Below are positions 42,229-51,279 of a stretch of 64,000 bases of DNA, one piece after another. This DNA comes from Pseudomonas sp. ANT_J12 (GTDB lineage: Bacteria; Pseudomonadota; Gammaproteobacteria; Pseudomonadales; Pseudomonadaceae), in assembly GCF_008370045.1 (NCBI RefSeq), contig NZ_VOBN01000007.1:186001-250000 (forward strand). Reading direction: 5' to 3'. Numbering within the stretch: the stretch's first letter is position 1; the number at the start of each line of letters is the position of its first letter. The notes under the pieces are model-generated. The model did no database searches, was not told the origin of the DNA, and was given only the letters and a program-made list of their open reading frames with translations. Position numbers and translations under genes: made by a program.

Positions 42229-43635
42229 ATGGGCCTGAATAATCAGTGGATGCAACGGGACCTGGCCGTGTTGTGGCACCCCTGCACCCAGATGAAAGAC
42301 CACGAACAGCTGCCGCTGATCCCGATCAAGCGCGGTGAAGGCATCTGGCTGGAAGACTTCGAAGGCAAGCGCTACCTCGACGCCGTCAGTTCCTGGTGGG
42401 TCAACGTGTTCGGCCACGCCAACCCGCGAATCAATCAGCGCATCAAGGACCAGGTCGATCAACTGGAACACGTGATCCTTGCTGGTTTCAGCCATCAGCC
42501 GGTGATCGAGCTGTCCGAACGCCTGGTGAAGATGACCCCGGAAGGCCTGACCCGGTGCTTCTACGCCGATAACGGTTCGTCCTGCATCGAAGTCGCGCTG
42601 AAAATGAGCTTTCACTACTGGCTCAACCGCGGCCAGCCGAACAAGAAGCGCTTCGTCACCCTGACCAACGGCTACCACGGCGAAACCATGGCGGCGATGG
42701 CGGTGGGCGACGTGCCGCTGTTCACCGAAACCTATAAAGCCCTGCTGATGGACACCATCAAGGTGCCGAGCCCGGATTGCTACCTGCGCCCGGAAGGCAT
42801 GAGCTGGGAAGAACACTCGCGCAACATGTTCGTCGCCATGGAACAGACCCTGGCCGAGAACCATGACACCGTCGCCGCCGTGATCCTTGAGCCGTTGATT
42901 CAAGGCGCGGGCGGCATGCGCATGTACCACCCGGTTTACCTCAAGCTGCTGCGCGAAGCCTGCGACCGTTATGGCGTGCACCTGATCCACGACGAAATCG
43001 CCGTCGGCTTCGGCCGCACCGGGACGATGTTCGCCTGTGAACAGGCCGGCATCCGCCCGGACTTCCTGTGCCTGTCCAAGGCCCTGACCGGCGGCTACCT
43101 GCCACTGGCGGCGGTGCTGACCACCGACGACGTCTACAGCGCCTTCTACGACGACTACCCGACCCTGCGCGCCTTCCTGCATTCCCACAGCTACACCGGC
43201 AACCCGCTGGCGTGCGCAGCGGCACTGGCGACGCTGGATATCTTCGAAGAAGACAACGTCATCGAGAACAACAAGGCCCTGGCCCAGCGCATGGCCACCT
43301 CCACCGCGCACCTGGTCGATCACCCGAACGTGGCGGAAGTACGCCAGACCGGGATGGTCCTGGCCATCGAGATGGTCAAGGACAAGGCGACCAAGGAAGC
43401 CTACCCGTGGCAAGAGCGCCGTGGCTTGAAAGTGTTCAAGCACGCCTTGGAGCGCGGTGCTTTACTTCGCCCGTTGGGCAGCGTGGTGTATTTCCTGCCG
43501 CCGTACGTGATTACCCCGGAGCAGATTGATTTCCTCGCGGAGGTGGCCAGTGAAGGGATCGATATTGCGACCCGCAATAGCGTCAGCGTGTCGGTGCCGG
43601 AAGACTTTCACCCCGGCTTCCGTGATCCGGGCTAA
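42229..43635 (+). CDS. bioA: Adenosylmethionine-8-amino-7-oxononanoate aminotransferase
   Basis: PLP enzyme of biotin synthesis that uses SAM as amino donor to form 7,8-diaminopelargonate. The 468 aa protein has FYADNGSSCIEVALKMSFHY, NGYHGETMAAMAVGD, the class III Asp motif HLIHDEIAVGFGRTG and the PLP Lys in CLSKALTGGYLPLAAV. GAGGAGA precedes the ATG. Other bio genes are not in the window, so this is the solitary bioA arrangement known in pseudomonads. Confidence 0.93.
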   Translation: MGLNNQWMQRDLAVLWHPCTQMKDHEQLPLIPIKRGEGIWLEDFEGKRYLDAVSSWWVNVFGHANPRINQRIKDQVDQLEHVILAGFSHQPVIELSERLVKMTPEGLTRCFYADNGSSCIEVALKMSFHYWLNRGQPNKKRFVTLTNGYHGETMAAMAVGDVPLFTETYKALLMDTIKVPSPDCYLRPEGMSWEEHSRNMFVAMEQTLAENHDTVAAVILEPLIQGAGGMRMYHPVYLKLLREACDRYGVHLIHDEIAVGFGRTGTMFACEQAGIRPDFLCLSKALTGGYLPLAAVLTTDDVYSAFYDDYPTLRAFLHSHSYTGNPLACAAALATLDIFEEDNVIENNKALAQRMATSTAHLVDHPNVAEVRQTGMVLAIEMVKDKATKEAYPWQERRGLKVFKHALERGALLRPLGSVVYFLPPYVITPEQIDFLAEVASEGIDIATRNSVSVSVPEDFHPGFRDPG

Positions 43636-43651
43636 CAGGCACTGCATAACC

Positions 43652-43677
43652 CTTGTGGCAAGCCCCCTCGCCACAAA
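43652..43677. repeat. Partial REP element, family R3
   Basis: CTTGTGGCAAGCCCCCTCGC and CCACAA: the two ends of the family fused after loss of the middle. Confidence 0.6.
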
Positions 43678-43726
43678 GAGTCAGCAGCCACTAAAGCGAT
43701 TCCGAGCCAATTTTTAGAGACCCAAG

Positions 43727-44446
43727 ATGAGACTGTCCCGCTTCTTTATCGACGCCCCCCTGAGCACCGGCGAGCACGAGTTGCCCGAGGCCCAGGCCCA
43801 TTACATCAGCCGCGTGCTGCGCATGGCCGAGGGTGATGCGGTGCAATTGTTCGACGGCTCGGGCCACGAGTTTCGGGGTTCGCTGGTGGAAGTCGGCAAG
43901 AAACGCGTGGTGGTGCAGCTCGATGAAAGCTTCATCGGGCAAGTGGAGTCGCCGTTGTCGATCCACCTCGGCCAGGGCCTGTCCCGTGGCGAGCGCATGG
44001 ATTGGGCGATCCAGAAAGCCACCGAACTGGGCGTGACCGAAATCACCCCGATCTTCACCGACCGCTGCGAAGTCCGCCTCAAGGACGAACGCGCCGACAA
44101 ACGCCTGCTGCATTGGCGCCAGGTGGCGATCAGCGCTTGCGAGCAGTGCGGGCGCTCACGGGTGCCGGTGATTCATCCGCCGCTGCTGTTGGCGGATTGG
44201 TTGAAGCAGACCGAGGCGGAATTGAAGCTGGTGCTGCATCCGGTGGCGCAGCCGCTGGTGAGTCATGCCAAGCCTGCGACCCTGGCGTTTCTGATCGGCC
44301 CTGAAGGGGGGTTGTCGGAGGCGGAAGTGGATCAGGCCAAAGGGGCGGGTTTTCATGCGGCTCGACTGGGGCCGCGGGTGTTGCGCACCGAGACGGCGCC
44401 AGTGGTGGCGTTGGCGGTGGCTCAGCAATTGTGGGGTGACTTCTAA
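43727..44446 (+). CDS. rsmE: 16S rRNA m3U1498 methyltransferase
   Basis: SPOUT-class methyltransferase modifying U1498 in 16S rRNA. The 239 aa protein has a PUA-like N-terminal part (HYISRVLRMAEGDAVQLFDG) and the knotted SAM site FLIGPEGGLSEAEVDQA with LGPRVLRTETAPVVAL. QKATELGVTEITPIFTDRCEV is the family's middle motif. It follows bioA by about 90 nt with a repeat scar in between and may share its transcript. Confidence 0.94.
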   Translation: MRLSRFFIDAPLSTGEHELPEAQAHYISRVLRMAEGDAVQLFDGSGHEFRGSLVEVGKKRVVVQLDESFIGQVESPLSIHLGQGLSRGERMDWAIQKATELGVTEITPIFTDRCEVRLKDERADKRLLHWRQVAISACEQCGRSRVPVIHPPLLLADWLKQTEAELKLVLHPVAQPLVSHAKPATLAFLIGPEGGLSEAEVDQAKGAGFHAARLGPRVLRTETAPVVALAVAQQLWGDF

Positions 44447-44447
44447 A

Positions 44448-44574
44448 AAGATCGCAGCCTTTGATCGTTCCCACGCTCTGCGTGGGAATGCCTCTTCGGA
44501 CGCTCTGCGTTCGGCTCTGGATGGGACGCGGAGCGTCCCGGGCTGCATTCCCACGCGGAGCGTGGGAACGATCA
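44448..44574. repeat. R4 half unit joined to a full R1 element
   Basis: AAAAGATCGCAGCCTTTGATC leads straight into GATCGTTCCCACGCTCTGCG, and the R1 copy ends at GCGTGGGAACGATCA. It lies between the convergent rsmE and binding-protein genes. Confidence 0.8.
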
Positions 44575-44588
44575 GGATCAGGAGGCGG

Positions 44589-45491
44589 TTATTGCACCGG
44601 CTCACTCACCGGTTTGGCGATGATCGCTTTCAGCTCGCTGGTCATCGGAAACTCCAGGTTCAAGCCCTTGGGCGGGATCGGCTGCTGGAACCAGCGGTTG
44701 TAGATGCCGTTGATTTCCCCTGAGCTGTACAGGTCGGCGAGTGTCGAGTTCACCAACTCGAGAAATTGCGGATCGCCCTTGCGCACCATGCAGCTGTAGA
44801 TTTCCCGCGATTGTTCCTCACCCACCACGACCCAGTTATGCGGATCGCGAGCCTTGGCCCGTTCGCCGTAGAGCAGCGCATCGTCCATGTAAAACGCCGC
44901 CGCCCTGCCCGACTGCAACATCTGGAACGCTTCGCCGTGGTCCTTGGCGCTGATCACGAACATGTCGATTTTGTGATCGACGTTGTAGCTCTTCAGAAAC
45001 CGCTCATTGGTGGTCCCCGCGGTGGTCACGACATTCTTGCCACGCAGGTCGGCGAAGCTTTTGATCCCGCTGTCCTTGGCCGTGAGCAACTGCCCTTTCA
45101 CATAGATAAACCCGTAGGAAAACGCCACTTGCTGCAGGCGCTCTACCGTCACCCCGGTGGAGCCGCACTCAAGGTCGACCGTGCCGTTCTGCACCAGCGG
45201 AATGCGGGTTTGCGAGGTCACCAGGTTGTACTTCACCTGCAAGTTCGGCTGATCGAGTTTTTGCTTGATGCGCTCGACAATCTTGCCCGCCAGGTCCACC
45301 GAGTAACCCATCGGCTGCCCCGAGTGATCACCCACGTAGGAGAACGGCACCGACGCATCGCGATAGCCCAGGGTGATGCTCTTGGCATTCGCGACCTTGT
45401 TCAGCGTGCCCGTCAGCGGCGCTTCCGTGGCCTGGACCTGACTGCCAAGCAGCAGACCAAGGGTGCAGCCGATCAACGTGATTTTTTGCAT
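44589..45491 (-). CDS. Amino-acid ABC transporter substrate-binding protein (GltI-like)
   Basis: A 300 aa periplasmic binding protein. The signal (LIGCTLGLLLGSQVQA) precedes ITLGYRDASVPFSYV and QPMGYSVDLAGKIVERIKQK, then LECGSTGVTVERLQQVAFS, typical of the glutamate/aspartate-type group. GGAG lies before the ATG. Downstream of ridA and dadA in the same direction (27 nt from ridA), it probably delivers an amino acid, perhaps a D-form, to this cassette. The permease and ATPase are not here. Confidence 0.88.
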   Translation of the reverse strand: MQKITLIGCTLGLLLGSQVQATEAPLTGTLNKVANAKSITLGYRDASVPFSYVGDHSGQPMGYSVDLAGKIVERIKQKLDQPNLQVKYNLVTSQTRIPLVQNGTVDLECGSTGVTVERLQQVAFSYGFIYVKGQLLTAKDSGIKSFADLRGKNVVTTAGTTNERFLKSYNVDHKIDMFVISAKDHGEAFQMLQSGRAAAFYMDDALLYGERAKARDPHNWVVVGEEQSREIYSCMVRKGDPQFLELVNSTLADLYSSGEINGIYNRWFQQPIPPKGLNLEFPMTSELKAIIAKPVSEPVQ

Positions 45492-45518
45492 TGTTATTCT
45501 CCGTTGTGGGTGGGGCGA

Positions 45519-45869
45519 TTAGCGGCGGGCGGCGATCACGGTGATTTCCACCAGTACTTCGGGACGGGCCAGTTGCGCCTGCAAGGTGGTGCGGGTCGGC
45601 GCCTTGCCCAGCGACAGCCATTGCGACCAGATCTCGTTCATGGCAGCGAAATCGCGGCCAATGTCGCTTAGGTAAATAGTCGCGCTGAGCAGGTGATCCT
45701 TGTCGCTGCCGGCCTCGGCCAGCAGCGCATCGATTTTCGCCAGCACCTCGGCGGTCTGGCCGCTGACGTCGCGGCTCTCGCCCGGCACCTGGCCCGAGAG
45801 AAACACCAGTTCGCCAAAGGTCAGGGCGGCGGAGAGGCGGCTGTTGCTGTTGATACGGTTGATGCTCAT
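45519..45869 (-). CDS. RidA-family enamine/imine deaminase
   Basis: A 116 aa RidA-type protein. The conserved substrate-binding region LARPEVLVEITVIA carries the key Arg, and ELVFLSGQVPGES and LLSATIYLSDIGRDF are family motifs. These enzymes hydrolyse reactive imines made by amino acid oxidases. The position directly after the dadA-like gene fits such a clean-up role. GGAAG precedes the ATG by 6 nt. Confidence 0.9.
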   Translation of the reverse strand: MSINRINSNSRLSAALTFGELVFLSGQVPGESRDVSGQTAEVLAKIDALLAEAGSDKDHLLSATIYLSDIGRDFAAMNEIWSQWLSLGKAPTRTTLQAQLARPEVLVEITVIAARR

Positions 45870-45893
45870 CGGTTCTTCCTTTTCAAGCTCAAG

Positions 45894-47135
45894 TCAGGCG
45901 ACGCGAGGCGCGAGGCCGTGCATTTCAATCGAAGGTGCGCGCTGCGTCAGCAAATCCCTGAGCAGTCGCGCGCTGCCGCAGGCCAAGGTGAAACCCAGCG
46001 CGCCATGGCCGAGATTGAGCCAAAGGTTGCGGTACGCCGTGGCGCCAATCAGCGGCACGCCGCTGGGGGTCGCCGGGCGCATGCCGGCCCATTCGATGGC
46101 GGCGTCGTAGTCGCCGGCATGGGGCAAGGTGTCCTGGGCCTGGCGTTTGATCAGCGCCAGGCGCTTGGGATCGAGCGCCGGGTCGAAGCCGACAATATCG
46201 ACCATCGCCGCCACCCGCAGTTGAGCACCGATGCGGGCGTAAACGATCTTGCGGTTGTAATCGGTGATGCTCAGGTCCGGCGCCCGATGTTCGGCGCGAA
46301 TCGGTGCGGTCAGGCTATAGCCCTTGAGCGGGTACAGCGGCAGGTTCATACCGGGCAACGCCAGCGCCGGGCTGCGATGCCCGGCCGCGATCACCAGTTG
46401 CTCGACCGGCAACACCTGCGCGCCCATTTCGATGGCCTGCACCGCGCCGTCCGTGTGGCGAATGCCGGTGACCGTTTGCCCGAGCAAAAACTCGCAACGC
46501 CCCGACGCCTTGAGCCGGGCCACCAGTTGCTGGCAGAACCCGTGGCAGTCGGCGACTTCTTCATCCGGGGTGTAAATCGCGCCCACGAACGGCGCCTCGG
46601 CGAGCGCCGGTTCCAGTTGGGCGCATTCGGCCCGGGACAACACCTGCTGCTGTTGTGGATCAGCCAGACCGTGGCGCGCATGCTCGAAACTCGCGGCTTC
46701 ACGAAACGTCACCAGTTTGCCGTTGCGCCGCCAGTCGAAGCCGTCGAGACGATCTTCCTCGCGCCAGCCTTGCAACGTCGTCTGGCTGAGCAGCGCCAGG
46801 CGCAGCAGATGCGCGCTGTTGCGCTGGTTCACCGAGCTGCGGCAGGCCGCCAGAAAGGACGCCATCCAGCGCCATTGCGCCGGGTCCAGGCGCGGGCGCA
46901 GCTTCAGGGGTGAGTCACCGCGCAGCATCCAGCCAAGCGCCTGCAGCGGTACGCCGGCGTCGGCCAGCGGTGCGACGTAGCGGTAGGACAACTGGCCGCC
47001 GTTGGCGAAACTGGTTTCGCTGGCCAGCGAGTCCCGGGCCTCGACCAGCGTCACGTCGATGCCGTCGCGCACCAGTGCGTAAGCCGTTGTCAGCCCGATG
47101 ACGCCGCCGCCGATGATGCAAACCCGCTGAGCCAT
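45894..47135 (-). CDS. D-amino acid dehydrogenase (DadA family)
   Basis: A 413 aa FAD-dependent oxidoreductase that probably deaminates D-amino acids to 2-oxo acids, passing electrons to the respiratory chain. CIIGGGVIGLTTAYALVRDG is the FAD motif, then SFANGGQLSYRYVAPLADAG, a DadA signature, and the C-terminal LWLNLGHGALGFTLACGSARLL. AGGA precedes the ATG. It heads the leftward unit dadA-ridA-binding protein and is divergent from a LysR gene. It is probably a paralogue of the main DadA, whose usual partner dadX is absent. Confidence 0.88.
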   Translation of the reverse strand: MAQRVCIIGGGVIGLTTAYALVRDGIDVTLVEARDSLASETSFANGGQLSYRYVAPLADAGVPLQALGWMLRGDSPLKLRPRLDPAQWRWMASFLAACRSSVNQRNSAHLLRLALLSQTTLQGWREEDRLDGFDWRRNGKLVTFREAASFEHARHGLADPQQQQVLSRAECAQLEPALAEAPFVGAIYTPDEEVADCHGFCQQLVARLKASGRCEFLLGQTVTGIRHTDGAVQAIEMGAQVLPVEQLVIAAGHRSPALALPGMNLPLYPLKGYSLTAPIRAEHRAPDLSITDYNRKIVYARIGAQLRVAAMVDIVGFDPALDPKRLALIKRQAQDTLPHAGDYDAAIEWAGMRPATPSGVPLIGATAYRNLWLNLGHGALGFTLACGSARLLRDLLTQRAPSIEMHGLAPRVA

Positions 47136-47216
47136 GTCTGTCCTTAACCGTTGTTGAAACAGGCTTCAGGTTAGGACCAGGTGACAGCCGTTGAACAATG
47201 CATAAAGATGGCTGAC

Positions 47217-47235
47217 CCATAAACAAAGGTTATGG
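47217..47235. promoter_or_regulatory. Putative LysR-type binding site between dadA-like and lysR genes
   Basis: CCATAA, seven bases, TTATGG: a dyad containing T-N11-A, the usual LysR core. It lies 8 nt before the LysR start and about 80 nt before the dadA-like start, in place for control of both. Confidence 0.6.
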
Positions 47236-47242
47236 ACTCGCC

Positions 47243-48151
47243 ATGCGCCTGCGTCACATCGAGATTTTCCAAGCCATTCGCCAGACCGGTTCGGTCAGTG
47301 GCGCCGCCCAGTTGCTGCACGTCTCGCAGCCGGCGGTGAGCAAAGTACTGCAACACGCCGAGCAGCAACTGGGCTTTGCGTTATTCCTGCGGGTGCGCGG
47401 TAAATTGCAGGCCACGCCCGAAGCGCTGGAGCTTGAGCGTGAGGTCGATAAGGTCACCGAAAGCCTGCAAGGTTTGCGACGCCTGGCCCAGAGCCTGCGC
47501 CGCGAGCCGGGCCACAGTGTGCGGATCGGCGCGATCCCGGCGTTAGCGCTGTCGCTGCTGCCACCGGCGATCAACGAATGGACACAACGTTACCCGGACA
47601 TCGTCTGCGAACTGTCCAGCGCCCACAGCCGTGAGTTGATGCAGAACCTGTTGATGCGCGAAGTGGACGTCGCCCTGACGTTGCAGCCGCCGGATCATCC
47701 GGGGCTGAAGGCCCAAGCCCTGGCCAGCGGGATGCTGGTGGCGTTGGCGCCGCTGGGTTATTGGCCCGCTGACAGCCACGGCCAGCCGTTGCCATTGCTC
47801 GAACTGGCCGGCGCGCCGCTGATCGGCCTGTCCAGCGCCGACCCATTGGCCGCCCGGCTCGACAGCTACCTGGAAGCGGTCGATCCGCCGCCGCGAGTGC
47901 GCATTGCCGTGCAAACTTATTCACTGGCCCGGGCGATGGTGGAATCCGGGGCCGGGCTGGCGGTCATCGACCCGTTCACCGCCCTCGGCGCCTCCCCCGC
48001 CGCCACGGCGATTCGTCCCCTGGCACCGGCGCTGCCGATCACCTTGTACGCCGTGACCCGCGCCGACGAACCGCCGCCGCATACCTTGAGCGACCTGTTG
48101 CAGGTCTTCAGCCGCAGGGCGCAGGCGCAACTGGATCGATTGATTCTGTAA
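47243..48151 (+). CDS. LysR-family transcription regulator
   Basis: A 302 aa regulator with an N-terminal winged helix (MRLRHIEIFQAIRQTGSVSG, AAQLLHVSQPAVSKVLQHAE) and an effector-binding domain from about residue 90. It is transcribed divergently from the dadA-like gene, so it probably controls the D-amino acid cassette. The GAAQLLHVSQPAVSK form resembles regulators of amino-acid catabolism. A LysR-type dyad overlaps its promoter. Confidence 0.9.
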   Translation: MRLRHIEIFQAIRQTGSVSGAAQLLHVSQPAVSKVLQHAEQQLGFALFLRVRGKLQATPEALELEREVDKVTESLQGLRRLAQSLRREPGHSVRIGAIPALALSLLPPAINEWTQRYPDIVCELSSAHSRELMQNLLMREVDVALTLQPPDHPGLKAQALASGMLVALAPLGYWPADSHGQPLPLLELAGAPLIGLSSADPLAARLDSYLEAVDPPPRVRIAVQTYSLARAMVESGAGLAVIDPFTALGASPAATAIRPLAPALPITLYAVTRADEPPPHTLSDLLQVFSRRAQAQLDRLIL

Positions 48152-48158
48152 TGTGTGC

Positions 48159-48303
48159 CTGCTCGCGAAAGCGTCAGCAATTGTGGGGGGACTTCTAGGG
48201 CCCCATCACCCGTAGGAGCGAGGCTTGCCCGCGAAAGCGTCGGTACATTCAACATTTATGCTGACTGACACGCCGCCGTCGCGGGCAAGCCTCGCTCCTA
48301 CAG
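48159..48303. repeat. REP elements, family R2
   Basis: A short GCTCGCGAAAGCG half unit at 48162, then GTAGGAGCGAGGCTTGCCCGC (48212) facing GCGGGCAAGCCTCGCTCCTAC (48281). Confidence 0.85.
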
Positions 48304-48316
48304 GACGCATTATCGT

Positions 48317-48934
48317 TTAGAGCACGTAAAACAGAATCGCCACAAAGTGCAGCAGGCTCCCGGCGATCACGAACAGATGCCAGATCCCGTGGGCATGGCG
48401 CAGGCGATGGTCGAGGGCAAAAAAGATAATGCCCACGGTGTACAACACCCCACCCGACGCCAGCCAGGCAAAACCGGTCGAGCCCAGCGCCGCAAGCAGC
48501 GGCTTGACCGCCACCAGCACGATCCAGCCCATCACCGCGTAGATCACGATCGACAGAATCCGCGCCTCCGAGCGCGGCTTGATCTCTTGCAGGATGCCGA
48601 TCAGCGCCAATCCCCAGACAATGCCGAACAACGTCCAGCCCCACGGCCCACGCAGGGTCACCAGGCAAAACGGCGTGTAGCTGCCGGCGATCAGCAAATA
48701 GATCGAAAAGTGATCAACCTTCTGCATGATCTCTTTCTTGCGCCCGCGCACGCTGTGGTACACGGTCGACGCGCTGTAGAGCACCATCAAGGTGAAACCG
48801 TAAATCGCCACGCTGACAATCTTCCACGGACTGCCGTCCATGCTGGCGATCACCAGCATCCACACCACCCCGACCGTCGCCGCCACCGCCCCGACCAAAT
48901 GCGTCCAGGCGTTCAATCTTTCCCCGTGATACAT
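48317..48934 (-). CDS. PAQR/hemolysin III family membrane protein (TrhA-like)
   Basis: A 205 aa inner-membrane protein with seven hydrophobic helices. MYHGERLNAWTHLVGAVAAT, YSASTVYHSV, DHFSIYLLIAGSYTPFCLVT and the last helix HLFVIAGSLLHFVAILFYVL contain the conserved His/Asp residues of the PAQR family. Bacterial members influence membrane lipid state; haemolysis is not proven for most. AGGA precedes the ATG. Confidence 0.9.
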   Translation of the reverse strand: MYHGERLNAWTHLVGAVAATVGVVWMLVIASMDGSPWKIVSVAIYGFTLMVLYSASTVYHSVRGRKKEIMQKVDHFSIYLLIAGSYTPFCLVTLRGPWGWTLFGIVWGLALIGILQEIKPRSEARILSIVIYAVMGWIVLVAVKPLLAALGSTGFAWLASGGVLYTVGIIFFALDHRLRHAHGIWHLFVIAGSLLHFVAILFYVL

Positions 48935-49072
48935 GAATCGCTTTCCTCAAATTTCGTTACAACATGGCGCAAGGCTCAGCCCTTGAGACTAAAAGCGCAA
49001 TGTTTCAGGACACATATCCCCGTATTCCCAACATGCGTGCACAATCGAGCCATTCGAATAAGAGTGCGGCCC

Positions 49073-49993
49073 ATGCTGATCGACGAAGAGTTGACCCTGA
49101 AAAAACTCGAGGTGTTCCTGGCCTTCATGCGCACCGGCAACCTGGCCCGGGCCGCTGCCGAGTTGCAGACCAGCAACGTCAGCGTGCACCGCGCCATCCA
49201 CTCTCTGGAAAGCGCACTGCGCTGTCCGTTGTTCAAGCACGAAGGCCGTAACCTGACGCCGCTGGAAAGCGCTTATGTGCTGGAAGAACGGGCGCAGAAG
49301 CTAATTCAGGACGTGGTCGAAAGCGTGCGCCTGACCCGCGAAGCGGCCGGGTTCTCGGCGGAACGCTTCAAACTCGGTTCGCTGTATTCGCTGACGGTGA
49401 AGACCGTGCCGCAGCTGATCATGGGCCTGAAAATCCGCCGCAGTGAACTCAACATCGACTTGATCCTCGGCTCGAATATTGACCTGCTCTACAAGCTGAA
49501 AAACATGGAAGTCGACGCGATCCTGGTGTCCCTGGACGACAGCGTCAACGACCCGGACTGCGAGCAGATTCAACTGTTCTCCGACGACATCTTCCTCGCC
49601 ACCCCGGCCGATTCGAAGTTTGCCCAACGGGCGGAAGTCGACCTGGCGGAAGTGCGCGACGAAACCTTCATCACCCTGACCCAGGGCTTCGCCACGCACC
49701 AGGACGGGATCCGGGTGTTCAAGCAGGCGGGTTTCGAGCCGAAAGTGGCGATGCAGGTCAACGACATCTTCACCCTGCTGAGCATGGTCAGCTCGGGAGT
49801 GGGTTATGCGTTGCTGCCGGGGCGGATTGCGGCGGTGTATGAGAACCGGGTGAAGCTGATCCCGTTGCAGGAAAAGTACCGGTTGCAGCAGCACATTGGC
49901 GTGGTGTTCCTGAAGGCCAAGGAGCGCGATCCGAACTTGCTGGCGTTGCTGGCGGAGTGTCGGATGTATGCCAATCGCAATACCTCCACCTGA
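49073..49993 (+). CDS. mdcR: LysR-family regulator, probably of malonate use (MdcR-like)
   Basis: A 306 aa LysR regulator. The DNA-binding start is LTLKKLEVFLAFMRTGNLAR, followed by AAAELQTSNVSVHRAIHSLE. The sequence is not a close match to the LysR protein at 47243. It lies convergently beside the mad/mdc operon, whose regulators in Pseudomonas and Klebsiella are LysR-type MdcR, and the assignment rests on this context. The start at 49073 follows GTGCGGCCC and is somewhat weak; the open frame upstream is antisense to trhA. Confidence 0.75.
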   Translation: MLIDEELTLKKLEVFLAFMRTGNLARAAAELQTSNVSVHRAIHSLESALRCPLFKHEGRNLTPLESAYVLEERAQKLIQDVVESVRLTREAAGFSAERFKLGSLYSLTVKTVPQLIMGLKIRRSELNIDLILGSNIDLLYKLKNMEVDAILVSLDDSVNDPDCEQIQLFSDDIFLATPADSKFAQRAEVDLAEVRDETFITLTQGFATHQDGIRVFKQAGFEPKVAMQVNDIFTLLSMVSSGVGYALLPGRIAAVYENRVKLIPLQEKYRLQQHIGVVFLKAKERDPNLLALLAECRMYANRNTST

Positions 49994-50023
49994 TCGTTCC
50001 CACGCTGGGCGTGAGAACGATCA
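49992..50023. repeat. Minimal R1 element
   Basis: GATCGTTCCCACGCTGGGCG and TGAGAACGATCA: the outer arms only, as though the middle had been lost. It sits between the convergent mdcR-like and madM genes. Confidence 0.75.
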
Positions 50024-50050
50024 TTAGCGGTCAAGACACCCGCGAAGGCG

Positions 50051-50815
50051 TCAGCCCATTAACCCACGCATGATCAGAAACAGCAGCGACGGCCCGAGCA
50101 AACAACCCAGCGCGGTATAGAACGCTGCGGTCAGGCAACCATAAGGCACCAGCTTCGGATCCGTGGCGGCCAACCCGCCCGCCACTCCGCTGGACGTGCC
50201 CATCAAGCCGCCGAAAATCACCGCACTGCGTGGATTGTTCAGACCAATCAACGGCGCCACGAACGGCGTCATTACCATCACCAAAATGGCTTTGATCAAC
50301 CCGGCTGCAATCGACAGCGCCATGACCTCGGAGCTGGCGCCGATGGCGGCCCCGGTTACCGGACCGACGATATACGTCACGGCCCCGGCCCCAATGGTGG
50401 TAAGGCTCACCGCATCGGTGTAGCCGAAAGCCATGGCCACCGCGACCCCCGCAATGAACGAGGTCCCGACACCCACGAACAAGGCCAGCACGCCGACGAA
50501 TCCGGCACGCTTGAGCTCATCGACACTGACGCCGAACGCGGTGGCCACGATGGCAAAATCGCGCAACATCGCACCGCCCAACAGACCGATCCCGGACAGC
50601 AGCGGGATGTCCACCACGCCCTTCTGGCCACCGGTCAGTGCACCGCCGACATACGACAACAACAGGCCAAGCAAAATGGCGATGGCCGAGCCGTGCAAGC
50701 GGCCTTTGGTGAACGTATTGGAAATCCAGTAGGACACCCACATGGTCACGCCGACAATCGCAAAGCCACTGATCAAGCCGTAGCCGGTAATCACCTTCAT
50801 CATCGATTCGTACAT
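50051..50815 (-). CDS. madM: Malonate transporter subunit MadM
   Basis: A 254 aa inner-membrane protein with seven or more helices, the larger part of the MadLM malonate:sodium or proton symporter. MYESMMKVITGYGLISGFAI, LHGSAIAILLGLLLSYVGGA and AVIFGGLMGTSSGVAGGLAA fit MadM. I use the ATG at 50815 after GGGTG; a GTG at 50824 overlaps the madL stop as GTGA and is the alternative start. It is the last gene of the malonate operon. Confidence 0.9.
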   Translation of the reverse strand: MYESMMKVITGYGLISGFAIVGVTMWVSYWISNTFTKGRLHGSAIAILLGLLLSYVGGALTGGQKGVVDIPLLSGIGLLGGAMLRDFAIVATAFGVSVDELKRAGFVGVLALFVGVGTSFIAGVAVAMAFGYTDAVSLTTIGAGAVTYIVGPVTGAAIGASSEVMALSIAAGLIKAILVMVMTPFVAPLIGLNNPRSAVIFGGLMGTSSGVAGGLAATDPKLVPYGCLTAAFYTALGCLLGPSLLFLIMRGLMG

Positions 50816-50820
50816 GGCGC

Positions 50821-51213
50821 TCACCCGACAGTCTTAGGAGGAATGATCGGGGCCGGTTCTTTGTTGCCAATACGAACCAGGACCGGAACCAGGGCAAACG
50901 CGATGGTGACTGCAGCCACGCCAGCCAGAATCGCCATCGGCCCGCCCTTGAGCGCGCCGTACACGTTTTGCTGTGCGGCCATGGCGACGACAATCGGGAT
51001 ATAAATCGCACTCCAGAACTCTACGCCTTGCTCGGTCTTGCCTTTGAGCCAGCCGGTTTTGTAGAGGTAGCTGCCGAGGCCGATCAACAGCAACATCGCA
51101 ATGCCGACACCACCGACGTTGGCGGGGATGCCTATCAGCTTGCCAAGCAACTCGCCGATAAAAATACCCGTCAGGGTACAAAAGGCGAGAAACGCCACAC
51201 CGTAAATAATCAT
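50821..51213 (-). CDS. madL: Malonate transporter subunit MadL
   Basis: A 130 aa inner-membrane protein with four helices, the smaller malonate transporter subunit. MIIYGVAFLAFCTLTGIFIG and GVEFWSAIYIPIVVAMAAQQ match MadL. GAGGA lies 9 nt before the ATG at 51213. The gene follows mdcH by about 66 nt and overlaps or abuts madM, and both subunits are needed for uptake. Confidence 0.9.
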   Translation of the reverse strand: MIIYGVAFLAFCTLTGIFIGELLGKLIGIPANVGGVGIAMLLLIGLGSYLYKTGWLKGKTEQGVEFWSAIYIPIVVAMAAQQNVYGALKGGPMAILAGVAAVTIAFALVPVLVRIGNKEPAPIIPPKTVG

Positions 51214-51279
51214 TGTTGTAGTCCTCAAAATGCATTTTCGAATGTTGTTTTTGTTTGTTCGAACGCCTGAGTCGGTGTC

